Assembly: GCF_042743185.1 (NCBI RefSeq)
Contig: NZ_JBHYMS010000042.1
Span: forward strand, 1 to 64,000
Direction: 5' to 3'
Length of the DNA: 64,000 nucleotides
DNA from: Inquilinus sp042743185
GTDB lineage: Bacteria > Pseudomonadota > Alphaproteobacteria > DSM-16000 > Inquilinaceae
In this document: positions 17,218-25,524 of the stretch, piece by piece
Layout of the letters: each line of letters begins with the position of its first letter
How positions within the stretch are numbered: the stretch's first letter is position 1
Notes under the pieces: model-generated
Database searches by the model: none
Told to the model about the DNA's origin: nothing
What the model saw: the letters and a program-made list of their open reading frames with translations, nothing else
Translations under genes and position numbers: made by a program

Positions 17218-19410
17218 TCAGCGGATCTCCATCTCGAAGGCGATGAGCCAGTTCCAGAGCGGGTACGGGCCGGATCGGCCGTTATAGGAGGTGTCGGCGA
17301 AGACGAGCGGCGATGTGGCGCTGTCGTCGTCGCGGATGTTGCCGAAGCTGAAAGGCCGGTAGGCGGAGATCGGGTCGCCCGCGGCGAAGGCCGTCCCGGT
17401 CAACTCCCGTGCCTCGCCGCGCAGGATCGTCTGCCCGCCCGTCTCGATCACTTGGCGCACGACAAAGCGGGCGTTGCCCGCGTTGGCGACATAGAACGCG
17501 CCCTCGCTGGCGATGGTCGCGAACTCGGCCGCGACCGGGCCGGCCAGAACCAGATCCTTCGACGCCTGCCCGTTCGGCAGAGCCGGGCCGTCCTGGATGG
17601 CGGCAAGGGGCAGCGATGCCGTGAAGGCGTAGCTCTGTTGCCCGTGGCGCAGCGTGTAGGTCGCCTCCGCGTCCAACCCGTCGCCGGCGAGAGCCAGCTC
17701 CAGCGTGTCGGGGGCGACGACGGCGACACCGACGACGGCCGGGCCGCCCGTGCGGATCTCGAACCCCAGCGCCGAGCCCTGGGCCGGCAGAATCGTGGTG
17801 TCGATCACCAGCCGACCGCCGCGCGGCAGCCGACCGCCGGCCAAGCGCACCATGACTTTCTTCGGATCGGTGCGGCGCCGGACCTCGACCGGGTGGAGCG
17901 GCTGCCAGTTCTCCCGCTCAGCCCAGATGCGGCCGAGCACCTTGCCGGCCTGAAGGCCGAACCAGCGCGCACCGTCCGCCGCCAGGTGGATTCGCCCACC
18001 GTGCGTCTCCGGGGCGCCGTAACGGCTGTTGATGGCCGAGGCCACATGGTAGTGCGGCCCGATCATGTAGATGTGCGGGTGCCGCTCCGCGGCGCGACGC
18101 TGGGCCTCTCCGGATGCCTCGCCCTCGGTCTGATAGGTGATCAGCGGGACGCGGCCGGCCTGCCCGGTGATCGCCCGAATATCCGCGTTGGCGTCGTCGG
18201 CATAGTCCATCAAGTCCTGGCAATAGGTCTCGCGGAACTCCTCCTTGTCGAGCACCGGGCCGCCCGGCTCGATCTGGTACAGGTTGTTCGCCGGCCCCTG
18301 CATCCAGAAGACGCCGGCGACGGCATAGGACTTCTGGTTCTTGTCGGCCCAGGCTTTCAGGCGCCGGACGTCATCGATCATCGTGTCGTAGAACTTCGCC
18401 TGGGGGTCGCGCGCATGGCGCTTGTCCAACTCACGCAACATGCGACCGCCCTGGCCGGCGAAGGTCACCACGATCATCGGCGGCGCCGAACGCTTGGCGG
18501 GGCCATAGGCGCCCAGCAGCATCTCCTTGAACATCGCCGCAGCGCCGGCAAGCGGCGTCTCGCCCAGGGCTCCGTTCACCACCTCGGTGAGCGGGACAAG
18601 CTGGAAATCGCTGTCCGGCCGGGAGGCCGGCGCGGCCGGGAAGTTGGCCTCCAGCCAGGTCCGTGCGCCACGGGCGAACCGCATGGCATCGTGGCCGGTC
18701 TCGGCGGTGGTGACCGGCGGGATCGCCTCGGCACCTTCCTGCTCCGACTGACCATGGCCGATGATGTGCAGCACGTCGGGCAGCCCGGTGCCGGCGCCGG
18801 AGCCGAGGCCGGCCAGGAAATCATCCTTGCCGTCCCCAGAGAACTTGAGAAAGTAGCGATCGTCCTCGCTGGCGATGCCGAGCAGAATGTTGGGGTCCAC
18901 CCCAGGCTCGAAGCTCGCTCCCGATCCGAACAGCTTGAGCACGGCGTAGACGATGGTGTTCAGTTGGGTGTCCCAGGCCACCGCCGGCCGGTCATCATCG
19001 CCCACGACGGCGCCGGCGATCGGCTGCCCGTCGACCTCGCCCGCCGTGTCCGGCCGCACGGTATCGGCGATCGGTGCGAGATCCGCGCGGACCTCGCCGA
19101 TGGCGGTGTCGCCGATCTTGGTCCAGCCCGGCGATCCGGCGGGCGCCGTCTTCTCGTAGACGCCGTTGTTCGCCCGCGTGTCCCGCTCGACCTCCGCTAG
19201 CCAATGGATGTCGTCTTCGACGATCTGCTGCAGCTGGGCCAGAGTGTCGACGCGGCGCTTGCCGACGAGCCGGATCTTCGACACCGCGCGGGCCATGGAG
19301 TCGACCTGGCCGCCGTCCGTCTCCACGACGGTCGAGGCGTCGCCGTTGACGATCAGGCTGGCGCGCTGCGCGTCGCGCTGGAACTTGGCGATATCGTCTT
19401 CAAGGGCCAT
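17218..19410 (-). CDS. Tail fibre/spike protein with SGNH (sialate O-acetylesterase-like) hydrolase domain
   Basis: This 730-residue tail protein has three parts. The N-terminus (1-200) is helical and probably mounts it on the tail. A hydrolase domain (about 210-500) shows SGNH-like blocks: IIGHGQSEQEG near 220 (block I, GQS), the glycine block FAGQGGRML, GVFWMQGPANN (the W-QG block), and IHLAADGARWFG near 475 where the catalytic Asp/His block is expected. The C-terminus (about 510-730) is beta-rich. Such domains remove acetyl groups from host surface polysaccharide during adsorption. In the last block the usual DG-H histidine is not where expected (DGARWFG, with a His two residues before the LAAD), so activity is uncertain. 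It sits between two small tail genes. Confidence 0.7.
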   Translation of the reverse strand: MALEDDIAKFQRDAQRASLIVNGDASTVVETDGGQVDSMARAVSKIRLVGKRRVDTLAQLQQIVEDDIHWLAEVERDTRANNGVYEKTAPAGSPGWTKIGDTAIGEVRADLAPIADTVRPDTAGEVDGQPIAGAVVGDDDRPAVAWDTQLNTIVYAVLKLFGSGASFEPGVDPNILLGIASEDDRYFLKFSGDGKDDFLAGLGSGAGTGLPDVLHIIGHGQSEQEGAEAIPPVTTAETGHDAMRFARGARTWLEANFPAAPASRPDSDFQLVPLTEVVNGALGETPLAGAAAMFKEMLLGAYGPAKRSAPPMIVVTFAGQGGRMLRELDKRHARDPQAKFYDTMIDDVRRLKAWADKNQKSYAVAGVFWMQGPANNLYQIEPGGPVLDKEEFRETYCQDLMDYADDANADIRAITGQAGRVPLITYQTEGEASGEAQRRAAERHPHIYMIGPHYHVASAINSRYGAPETHGGRIHLAADGARWFGLQAGKVLGRIWAERENWQPLHPVEVRRRTDPKKVMVRLAGGRLPRGGRLVIDTTILPAQGSALGFEIRTGGPAVVGVAVVAPDTLELALAGDGLDAEATYTLRHGQQSYAFTASLPLAAIQDGPALPNGQASKDLVLAGPVAAEFATIASEGAFYVANAGNARFVVRQVIETGGQTILRGEARELTGTAFAAGDPISAYRPFSFGNIRDDDSATSPLVFADTSYNGRSGPYPLWNWLIAFEMEIR

Positions 19411-19416
19411 AGGGGC

Positions 19417-19905
19417 TTACTCGTTTGCCGGAAGCGAGGTGGGGAGGGTCACGTTGACCAGCTCGTCGAGGCTGGCCATCAGCCTGGCCGCGTCCTCAGG
19501 GCCATAGGTGCCGAGGAACCAGACGGCATCGGCATTGATGGTCGCGAGCTGGCGCACGGAGAGGGTCGCCGAGACGGCCCAGGTCATGGAGCCGCGCAGC
19601 TTCGGGCGGTACGGCCCGACGAACTTGACCAGGGTCGGCTCGTACCGAGAGCCGGTGAATAGCGGCACCGTGAACGACAGCTGCCCATTGCCCAGCACGT
19701 GCTGATACCAGCCCTTGAACAGCTCGAACTCGTCCAGATCCCACAGCCAGGTCTGCCGGAACGTCGCCGGCGACCGGCTGAACCGCATCCGCGTCCGCGC
19801 CGGGCCGGCCTCCATGTCGGTGCGGAGGAGCGGCTCGTGCGGGTCGAAATCGAGATCGTCCCGCGACGGCTGATAGGTGAGCCCGGCCGGCCAGGTCGCG
19901 GTCAT
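19417..19905 (-). CDS. Hypothetical phage tail protein (distal tail-like)
   Basis: A 162-residue protein directly after the tape measure gene (4-base overlap), the place where siphoviruses encode a distal tail or minor tail protein. Its sequence is beta-rich with many aromatic residues (TWLWDLDEFELFKGWYQHVL near 68-87, then SFTVPLFTG and GPYRPKLRGSMTWAVSATL). No catalytic motif is seen. The family is not named with confidence; order and size support a tail-tip structural role. Confidence 0.65.
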   Translation of the reverse strand: MTATWPAGLTYQPSRDDLDFDPHEPLLRTDMEAGPARTRMRFSRSPATFRQTWLWDLDEFELFKGWYQHVLGNGQLSFTVPLFTGSRYEPTLVKFVGPYRPKLRGSMTWAVSATLSVRQLATINADAVWFLGTYGPEDAARLMASLDELVNVTLPTSLPANE

Positions 19906-21824
19906 GACCGGTTCCCCATCGCCCGGTTCAGGCCGAAGCGCGACGACATGGCGGTGACCTCGTCGCTGTCGCCGCGATACATGCCGTCCACGATCTCCTG
20001 GCGGACTCGCCGGGAGACGATGCGGATGATCTCCTCGCCATCCGGCCCGCGGTCCTGCTGGACCGTGGCGCGGGTGCCGTCACCCTGGATGACCTGGACC
20101 TTGACGTTCATACCTGGCGCGCTGCCGCCGGCGCCGGCCGTGCCGCCGATCGACGCCGGCGGCGCCGGGACATAGCCGCCGAACACCCCGCCCTGGGCGA
20201 AGGGCTGGGCCGGCGGCAGCGCGACGCCGAGCGTGCCATCGGACAGGCGGGTCAGGTGCAGCGGCACGATCTGCCCATTGTGATTGGCAGCGCGCACCGC
20301 CAGGCCGCGGGCGCCGGTGATCAGCGGCATGATCGCCTCGGGGCCGGCCTCCCCCATCAGGCCGGTGCGACCGCCCGCCACCGGGAAATAGGTCGGGCCG
20401 GTCACCACCGTGCCGGCGGCGAAAGGCTGCACGGATCCGCGCACGAACGCCGCGCCCTTGGCGAAGCCGAGCGAGGTGCCGATCGAACCCAGGAAATCGC
20501 CGATGCCGCCGCCGATATCGCCCAGGAAGCTGCCGATCCCGTTGACGATGCTGCCGAATGCGCCGCCCAGGCCGGACAGGAACCCGCCGCCCTGCTGCTC
20601 GACCCCTTCGGTTACCGAGTTGAGCCCGGAGCCGAAGTTCTGGTTGAACTGGTCGGCCGCCGCCTTGGTGTCGGTCGCCGCCTCGGCGATGCTGCCCAGC
20701 AGGTCGCCGCCGGCGCCGCCGCCGACGCCCGGCAGACCGGACCCCACGGTGATGGTCGCGGTGCCGACCGAGATCGCAGCCGCTGCCGCGTTGTCGTTGG
20801 CCGCACCTCCGAACAGGCTGCTGGCCAGGCCGCCCAGCAGCCCGCCGATGCCGCCGCCGCGGTTGTCGTTGGCCGGCTGCGTCGGGCCGGGCGACCTGCC
20901 CAGCCCGGCGCTTCGCGCGATGTCGTCGAACATCGCGTCGGCCGCCTCGCCGAGCGGCTCGAACGCGAACTTGTCCAGCGCCAGGCTGTACAGGCTGTCC
21001 AGGAACGACTGGAGCGCGTTGCCGGCCTCGGCGCCGCCCTTGACGATGGTGGTCGCCAGGTCGCGGAAGCTGGTCTTGAATCCGTCCAAGAAGCCGGACA
21101 GGCCGGGGTTCTGCAGCTCCAGCGTGCGGCGCCGGATGGCTTCGAGCGAGTCCGCCACCGAGTATCCGGACTCGGCGAGCTTATCGAGCATGGTCGGATC
21201 GCCGCCCTGGATGAGCTGTGCCATGCGCGAGAGATCGGCCAGCTCACGGTGCCGGGCCTCCGCCGGTCGCGCCGTCGAGCCGACGAGCGCGACCGTGTTC
21301 CCCGCCAGGCTCTCCCGCTGGCGCTGGGCGATCTGCGCCTGGCGCTGAGCCTCGGACGCCTTGGCGTAGGAGTCTGCCTGCTTGTCGATCTCCGCGGTCA
21401 GCTGGGCCGTGACCTTCCGGCCGTCCTGCTCGGCCGCGGTCAGCAGCCGGCGCTGCGCGGTCAGCCGGGCAGCAGCTTCGGACGACAGGCCGAGGGTCTC
21501 CGACTGCAGCTGCATGTCGCGGACCTGGTCCTTGAGCCGCTTCGACTCCTTGTCGAACTCGGACTCCTTGGACCGCGACGAACCGGCGCCGCCTTGGCCT
21601 CGGTTCCAGGTCGACCACTGGCCCTGGACGCCCTTCCAATACTCGTCCCAGCTCGGCACTGTCTCCGGCTCGCCCTGCGCCTGGCGCGCGCGGGTCAGAA
21701 CGCCGTTTGCCATGCCGGCGACCCAGCCGAGAATGCCGCCCGCCTGCGATCCGGCCTGGGTCAGCGAGATCATGGCGTCCAGCGCCCGGCTGATCACGTC
21801 ATTGAGCGCCGCCTTGGCCTGCAT
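19902..21824 (-). CDS. Tail tape measure protein, N-terminally truncated
   Basis: A 640-residue C-terminal part of a tape measure protein, which sets tail length. It contains a long charged helical region (about 70-260, many Glu/Lys/Gln), a Gly/Ala-rich hydrophobic middle (about 330-480), and the C-terminal signature GRTGLMGEAGPEAIMPL shared by lambdoid tape measures. Homology continues upstream of the first ATG to about 21905 (AIKAQIEAQAKIAWGAM), then breaks into the gpG gene. The N-terminal part is therefore deleted, together with the tail terminator, tube and chaperone genes that normally lie between gpG and tape measure. If translated at all, it starts from the internal ATG. Two alphaproteobacteria-style ANDN motifs are visible. 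Confidence 0.82.
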   Translation of the reverse strand: MQAKAALNDVISRALDAMISLTQAGSQAGGILGWVAGMANGVLTRARQAQGEPETVPSWDEYWKGVQGQWSTWNRGQGGAGSSRSKESEFDKESKRLKDQVRDMQLQSETLGLSSEAAARLTAQRRLLTAAEQDGRKVTAQLTAEIDKQADSYAKASEAQRQAQIAQRQRESLAGNTVALVGSTARPAEARHRELADLSRMAQLIQGGDPTMLDKLAESGYSVADSLEAIRRRTLELQNPGLSGFLDGFKTSFRDLATTIVKGGAEAGNALQSFLDSLYSLALDKFAFEPLGEAADAMFDDIARSAGLGRSPGPTQPANDNRGGGIGGLLGGLASSLFGGAANDNAAAAAISVGTATITVGSGLPGVGGGAGGDLLGSIAEAATDTKAAADQFNQNFGSGLNSVTEGVEQQGGGFLSGLGGAFGSIVNGIGSFLGDIGGGIGDFLGSIGTSLGFAKGAAFVRGSVQPFAAGTVVTGPTYFPVAGGRTGLMGEAGPEAIMPLITGARGLAVRAANHNGQIVPLHLTRLSDGTLGVALPPAQPFAQGGVFGGYVPAPPASIGGTAGAGGSAPGMNVKVQVIQGDGTRATVQQDRGPDGEEIIRIVSRRVRQEIVDGMYRGDSDEVTAMSSRFGLNRAMGNRS

Positions 21825-22162
21825 CGCGCCCCAAGCGATCTTGGCCTGGGCCTCGATCTGCGCCTTGATGGCGGCGGCCAGCTCAGTGTTGCCGTCCTTG
21901 ACGGCTTTCCTACATGGGTGATGCTCCCGTACAGCCGCCCCGACAGGCGCAGGATGTTGCCCCCCTCGATCAAGACGCGCAGCGGCTTCGGCCAGGGGCT
22001 GCCGTCCGGCGCCTGCTCGCGCTCGAACCGCATCTGGGTCGAGACCACCATCGCGGCGCCGATGTTGTCGTAGAGGCCGCGGGCGTTCGCCATGCGCTCG
22101 GACACGCGCCCGAGCGCCGCCTGGACGATGGCGCTGTCGACCCGCGTCGAGACACCGACCAT
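21794..22162 (-). pseudogene. Phage virion morphogenesis protein (Mu gpG-like), C-terminus replaced
   Basis: The first about 83 residues match the gpG/virion morphogenesis family (tail completion): GAAMVVSTQMRFEREQAPDG near 37-56, then PWPKPLRVLIEGGNILRLSGR and LYGSITHV. After ITHV, near 21914, homology stops and the frame runs on as basic low-complexity text, because the DNA here belongs to the tape measure gene in another frame. A deletion therefore fused gpG to the middle of the tape measure. The start overlaps the DUF1320 stop by one base (TGATG). Confidence 0.8.
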
Positions 22163-22590
22163 CAGACGAAGCCCCGCAGGTTCGCCGGCGTGAAGACGGG
22201 CGGCGAGCTGGACGAGACGCTGGCCGACGCCGGGCCGCGCTCGGGCTCGATCCCGTCGAGGTCGAGCCGTTGCCGGCCGGCCGCGATGTCCTGCAGGGTC
22301 TTGATCGCGTCCCGGTAGTCGGCCGTGATCTTCTCGTCCGGCGCCTTGCGGTGGAGCTTGTAGATCGCCACGGACTCGGCCGTGTGGGTCAGCAGCTTGG
22401 GCACCGAGGCGATCGGCAGCCGGTAGCGCGCGGCCAGGTAGCCGTCGATCGTCGCGTCGGCATCGGCCAGGGCATCCTCGACCGCCGCCGCATCGATCTG
22501 GCCGGTGGCCGGCTGGCCGCGGTCGGTCAGCTGCACCAGCAGCTTGGTCCCGTACCGCGTCTCGAGCCCGGCCTGGGTCGCGTAGGTCAC
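22162..22590 (-). CDS. DUF1320 (Mu gp36-like) head-completion protein
   Basis: This 142-residue protein matches the DUF1320/gp36 family, which follows the major capsid gene in Mu-like phages and probably forms part of the head-tail connector. Family features are the opening YATQAGLETRYG, a helical core (DAAAVEDALADADATIDGYL, then AARYRLPIASVPKLLTH) and a loop before the C-terminal tail. It overlaps the preceding gene by four bases and the gpG start by one, so translation is coupled. Confidence 0.87.
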   Translation of the reverse strand: MTYATQAGLETRYGTKLLVQLTDRGQPATGQIDAAAVEDALADADATIDGYLAARYRLPIASVPKLLTHTAESVAIYKLHRKAPDEKITADYRDAIKTLQDIAAGRQRLDLDGIEPERGPASASVSSSSPPVFTPANLRGFV

Positions 22591-22760
22591 TTCGCCTTGA
22601 CCTTGCGATTGGCGTTGGCAGACGCCGGCCCGATGCGCTCGCCCAGAAGGGCAGCGTCCTCGTCCAACAGCTCGGGCAGCAGATCGCCGATCTCGAAGCG
22701 CCGGCCGCGATACTTGATCGCGACCAGGGCAACGTGGCGCGTAGGGGTGACCTCGGCCAT
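22587..22760 (-). CDS. Small phage head protein, hypothetical
   Basis: A 57-residue protein whose ATG overlaps the major capsid stop (TGATG) and whose stop overlaps the DUF1320 start. It opens TPTRHVALVAIKYRGRRFEIGD and ends with a basic tail (ANANRKVKAK). Small genes at this position in B3/D3112-type Mu-like phages are conserved but uncharacterised. The tight coupling on both sides is the main evidence that it is real. Confidence 0.6.
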   Translation of the reverse strand: MAEVTPTRHVALVAIKYRGRRFEIGDLLPELLDEDAALLGERIGPASANANRKVKAK

Positions 22761-23698
22761 CAGCTGACCGCGTCCTGGATCAGGTAGCCGGCATATCCGG
22801 CGATCACCAGCTCGCGGACGCTCTCGCCCGTCCGGACGCGCTCGCCGCCGCGGAGGCCGATATCCGCATCGGGGCGCGAACCCGCGACCTTGTCGCCCCA
22901 CTGTGCGGTGGCCGCGAAGGTCAGGTCGGGAGCCCGGAACGAGAAGTTCCGGTTGCGGTGGATGAACGAGGCATGATTGCCCCAGACCTGCGACAGCGCG
23001 GCCGGCTGCCCCTTGCGTGCCGTGTTCAGCCGCGACTGGCCGACGATGATGTCTTCCAGCTCCAGCAGGTCGGCCACCGCCCGGCGCGTGGCCACCGCCT
23101 CGTCGCCGGAATTGGCATTGATCGCCTTCGCGATCTTCGGGTGCCGCCGCAGCTTGGACCACACCTTCTGGCCCAAGACGCCGATGTTCGGCCGCACCAG
23201 GCAGGCGTCGAGACCGGTGAGGATGTCATCGACCGGATCGCTCGTCGGATCGTCCCAGCGATCGGCCGCGGTGGCGAGCTGGATCTTGTTGCCGACCGGA
23301 TAGACAGCCGGGTTGAACAGGAGCCTGGCCGCGCGGACCTCCCGCCCGAGGGCGATGTAGTCCGCCAGCCGCTCGGTCGCATGGGTCCGCGGGTCGTAGC
23401 CCACGGTGGCGCCGATATCGATGTCTTCCTGGGGGATCGGGTCCTCCAGGCCATAGTCATCGACCGAGCCGTCGCGCTCCTCCGCGCGGAACTCGATCTC
23501 ATTGGTGCGGCCGGTACGGCCGACCTTGGTGTCGGTGGTCGAGAAGGACTCGTCGACCGGGTATTCCCACCACTTGAACAGCCGCGACGGCACGGTCGCG
23601 CGCGGCAGCACCTGGTCGGCGATGTACGCCTGGTTGCGGTAGCCCACCGCCACGGCGGTGAGCTTCGGATCGATGGGAAACGGCGCCTGAATGGCCAT
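22760..23698 (-). CDS. Phage major capsid protein
   Basis: This 312-residue protein is predicted to be the shell protein of the head. The opening (PIDPKLTAVAVGYRNQAYIA), the segment LPRATVPSRLFKWWEYP, and the E-loop/P-domain-like stretch after PVDDILTGLDACLVRPN are typical of major capsid proteins in transposable siphoviruses of the B3/RcapMu kind. Its place, after a DUF2190 cement gene and protease/scaffold gene and before DUF1320, is diagnostic. Length is normal and no lesion is visible, so this is one of the intact structural genes. Confidence 0.88.
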   Translation of the reverse strand: MAIQAPFPIDPKLTAVAVGYRNQAYIADQVLPRATVPSRLFKWWEYPVDESFSTTDTKVGRTGRTNEIEFRAEERDGSVDDYGLEDPIPQEDIDIGATVGYDPRTHATERLADYIALGREVRAARLLFNPAVYPVGNKIQLATAADRWDDPTSDPVDDILTGLDACLVRPNIGVLGQKVWSKLRRHPKIAKAINANSGDEAVATRRAVADLLELEDIIVGQSRLNTARKGQPAALSQVWGNHASFIHRNRNFSFRAPDLTFAATAQWGDKVAGSRPDADIGLRGGERVRTGESVRELVIAGYAGYLIQDAVS

Positions 23699-23714
23699 GG
23701 GACCTCTCTTGGGG

Positions 23715-24077
23715 TTAGGCGGCGACGCCGCGATCGATGAGGACGGAGCCGATGTCGCCGAGGACGCCGGTCGCCATCGCCTTACCGATGACGCGGTTGC
23801 CGGCGGCGGCGATCACCGCCCGGCCCTGGGCGTCGGCGGTGAGATCGTCGCCGCGGGTCACGGGGCCGCCATACTCGACCTCCGCAACACCGGTCAGGAC
23901 GACGTCGCAGGACAGGCCGGCGGCGCTGGCGCCGAGCATGTCGACCACGCCGATCGACTTGTCGGCCGCTGCGGTCGCCAGGGCGACCGTGTCGTCGTCG
24001 GCGCCGAACTTGACGATGCGATAGCCAGCGAAGGCCGCGGCGGCGAAGAAGGTCTTGATCAGGCCATGGTTACGCAC
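23715..24077 (-). CDS. DUF2190 capsid cement/decoration protein
   Basis: A 120-residue protein starting at GTG 24077 behind GGAGG, overlapping the protease stop by eight bases. It has the DUF2190 pattern: an early FAGYRIVKFGADDDTVALA, then KSIGVVDMLGASA, a glycine/valine-rich barrel with EYGGPVTRGDDLTADAQGR, and a final VIGKAMATGVLGDIGSVLI. These proteins decorate and stabilise capsids. The start is chosen by the ribosome binding site and the overlap. Confidence 0.82.
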   Translation of the reverse strand: MRNHGLIKTFFAAAAFAGYRIVKFGADDDTVALATAAADKSIGVVDMLGASAAGLSCDVVLTGVAEVEYGGPVTRGDDLTADAQGRAVIAAAGNRVIGKAMATGVLGDIGSVLIDRGVAA

Positions 24078-24534
24078 GGCGGGCCTCCCCGTTGGTGGTG
24101 ACGTGGTCGACCGCCGCCGCAAAGCTGACGGTGTGGCCCAGCTGCGCCCGCTCGGCCTGGTACTTGGCCGCCCGATCGGCGATCTGCTGGGCGTTCTCCT
24201 CGGCCGGCCGGCCGGCGGATTCGGCGACCTCGCCGAACGCGACGGTGGGCGCCAGGCGGGAGAGGAACCGGCGGAAGTAGCCAGCCGGCGTCTCCTTCTC
24301 GTCGCCGGCGGCGAAGGCCACCGTCTCGCCGTCGTCCAGATGCGCCAGGAAGGCGGCGACCTCGGCCTTGTGGCCGGCCGGAACCCGATTCTGGGCGACC
24401 AGGCTGTCGATGAATGCCGCGTCGGCTGCTTTGCGCCGCTCGGTCTCCTGCGCGGCGAAAGCGGCGAGCTGCCGGTCCTTGGCCTCGTTCTCCTGGCGCA
24501 GCCGTTCCAGCTCCGCCTTGTCCGCATCGGACAT
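24070..24534 (-). CDS. Nested scaffold protein (Mu gpZ-like), in-frame internal start
   Basis: Within the protease gene an ATG at 24534 is preceded by GGAG six bases away and begins MSDADKAELERLRQENEAKD, a long charged helix as expected of a head scaffold. In Mu the scaffold is made the same way, as the in-frame C-terminal part of the protease gene. The product would be about 154 residues. This is a prediction from the site and the family precedent; expression is not shown. Confidence 0.5.
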   Translation of the reverse strand: MSDADKAELERLRQENEAKDRQLAAFAAQETERRKAADAAFIDSLVAQNRVPAGHKAEVAAFLAHLDDGETVAFAAGDEKETPAGYFRRFLSRLAPTVAFGEVAESAGRPAEENAQQIADRAAKYQAERAQLGHTVSFAAAVDHVTTNGEARRA

Positions 24535-25197
24535 CGGTGTCTCCGTGATGGTGGTGGTGTCGGTGGTGGCGGCGGCCGGCGCCGCGTAGGCGACCCGGCT
24601 GGCCGCTGGGTCGTCGGACTTGGCCGCCTCCTCCGCGAGAAAGTCCAAGTCCCAGGTCGGGATCACCTGGTCGGCCGTTTCCAGCCCTTCCTTGCCAATC
24701 AGCCAATCCCGGATGCGGCGGAGGATGCTGGCGACAGTCCGCTCCGCCCACGCAAATTCGACGGTCCCGCCCTCGTCCTCGGCCGCGAACCGCACCGGCT
24801 GCAGCCCCTCGACCGCCGGCGGATGGGCGCCGAGGAAGCCGACGTGCTTGAGGTACCAGACGCCGGGCACGGGGTTGCCCTTCGCCTCCGGGCGATAGAA
24901 GCAAGCCGAGACGTTCTGGTAGCGGCCGTCATTGACGATCTGGGCGAAGGCGGCCTCGACCCGCTCGGGCACCACCCGCAGTGTGTTGCCGTCGGCTTCG
25001 ACCCTGCCGACCCAGCCCCAGGCCGGATCCTCGATCTTGGGATGGCCGATGACCAGCGGCGCCGGCCGGATAGTCGGGTTGTAGGCGGCGGCGGAAGCCG
25101 CGAGATCCTCCGCCGTGATCGTGACGCGGGCGCCGCTGGCATCCGTGCGAGTGCCGGCGCGGAAGGCGTCGAAGGGGTCGAGCGGGGCGTTGGGCAC
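24070..25197 (-). CDS. Phage head protease/scaffold protein (Mu gpI-like)
   Basis: This 375-residue protein has an N-terminal protease domain (about 1-160) of the Mu gpI type, which trims the scaffold during head maturation. Visible segments are SGARVTITAEDLAASAAAYN, APLVIGHPKI with a candidate catalytic His, GRVEADGNTLRVVPE, and QNVSACFYRPEA with a candidate catalytic Ser. A helical, charged C-terminal part (about 220-375) is the scaffold, itself apparently made separately from an internal start (see 24070-24534). Upstream of its start the phage operon is interrupted by the plus-strand ATPase/TOPRIM cargo, so it may have lost its original coupling to the minor head gene. Confidence 0.84.
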   Translation of the reverse strand: MPNAPLDPFDAFRAGTRTDASGARVTITAEDLAASAAAYNPTIRPAPLVIGHPKIEDPAWGWVGRVEADGNTLRVVPERVEAAFAQIVNDGRYQNVSACFYRPEAKGNPVPGVWYLKHVGFLGAHPPAVEGLQPVRFAAEDEGGTVEFAWAERTVASILRRIRDWLIGKEGLETADQVIPTWDLDFLAEEAAKSDDPAASRVAYAAPAAATTDTTTITETPMSDADKAELERLRQENEAKDRQLAAFAAQETERRKAADAAFIDSLVAQNRVPAGHKAEVAAFLAHLDDGETVAFAAGDEKETPAGYFRRFLSRLAPTVAFGEVAESAGRPAEENAQQIADRAAKYQAERAQLGHTVSFAAAVDHVTTNGEARRA

Positions 25198-25524
25198 AGG
25201 AACCTCGATCGGTGCGGGATCGAGGGCTGTGATAGGTTGAACGGCCCTGGTGTACGGTGACCCAATCGTTGGGGCAGAGCGCCCCTCCTGGACGTTCTCA
25301 GGCTGGCATCACACGAGGGCTATGTCCATTGCGCGTAGGATCGACGCTAACGGGGGGCTAACGGGGGCAAGACAGGCAACGGCAGCTGCCCTGGCCCATG
25401 GACGTGGCGGATCTGGACAGGCTTCCGGTACGCGCTGCCCCGATGGACTGTGATACGATCAGAATCGGGATACTCCATTATGGGCATCTAGCTGCTCCAT
25501 TGCCGACCGACAATCGAGGTCCAA
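25198..25524. other. Non-coding gap at the left edge of the ATPase/TOPRIM cargo
   Basis: These 327 bases lie between two divergent starts. The part next to the protease gene is GC-rich like the phage; from about 25450 rightwards the sequence becomes visibly AT-richer, like the cargo. A short imperfect direct repeat (CTAACGGGGG twice, about 25349-25368) is present. No promoter could be assigned with confidence and no small gene was recognised. Confidence 0.4.

Noticed and set aside
11694..19905. The tail tip cluster as a domesticated tailocin.
   Set aside because: No sheath or tube genes are present and the tape measure is truncated, so no particle could be built from this locus alone.
25340..25380. 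Tandem CTAACGGGGG repeat as a CRISPR or iteron array.
   Set aside because: Only two imperfect units without spacers.
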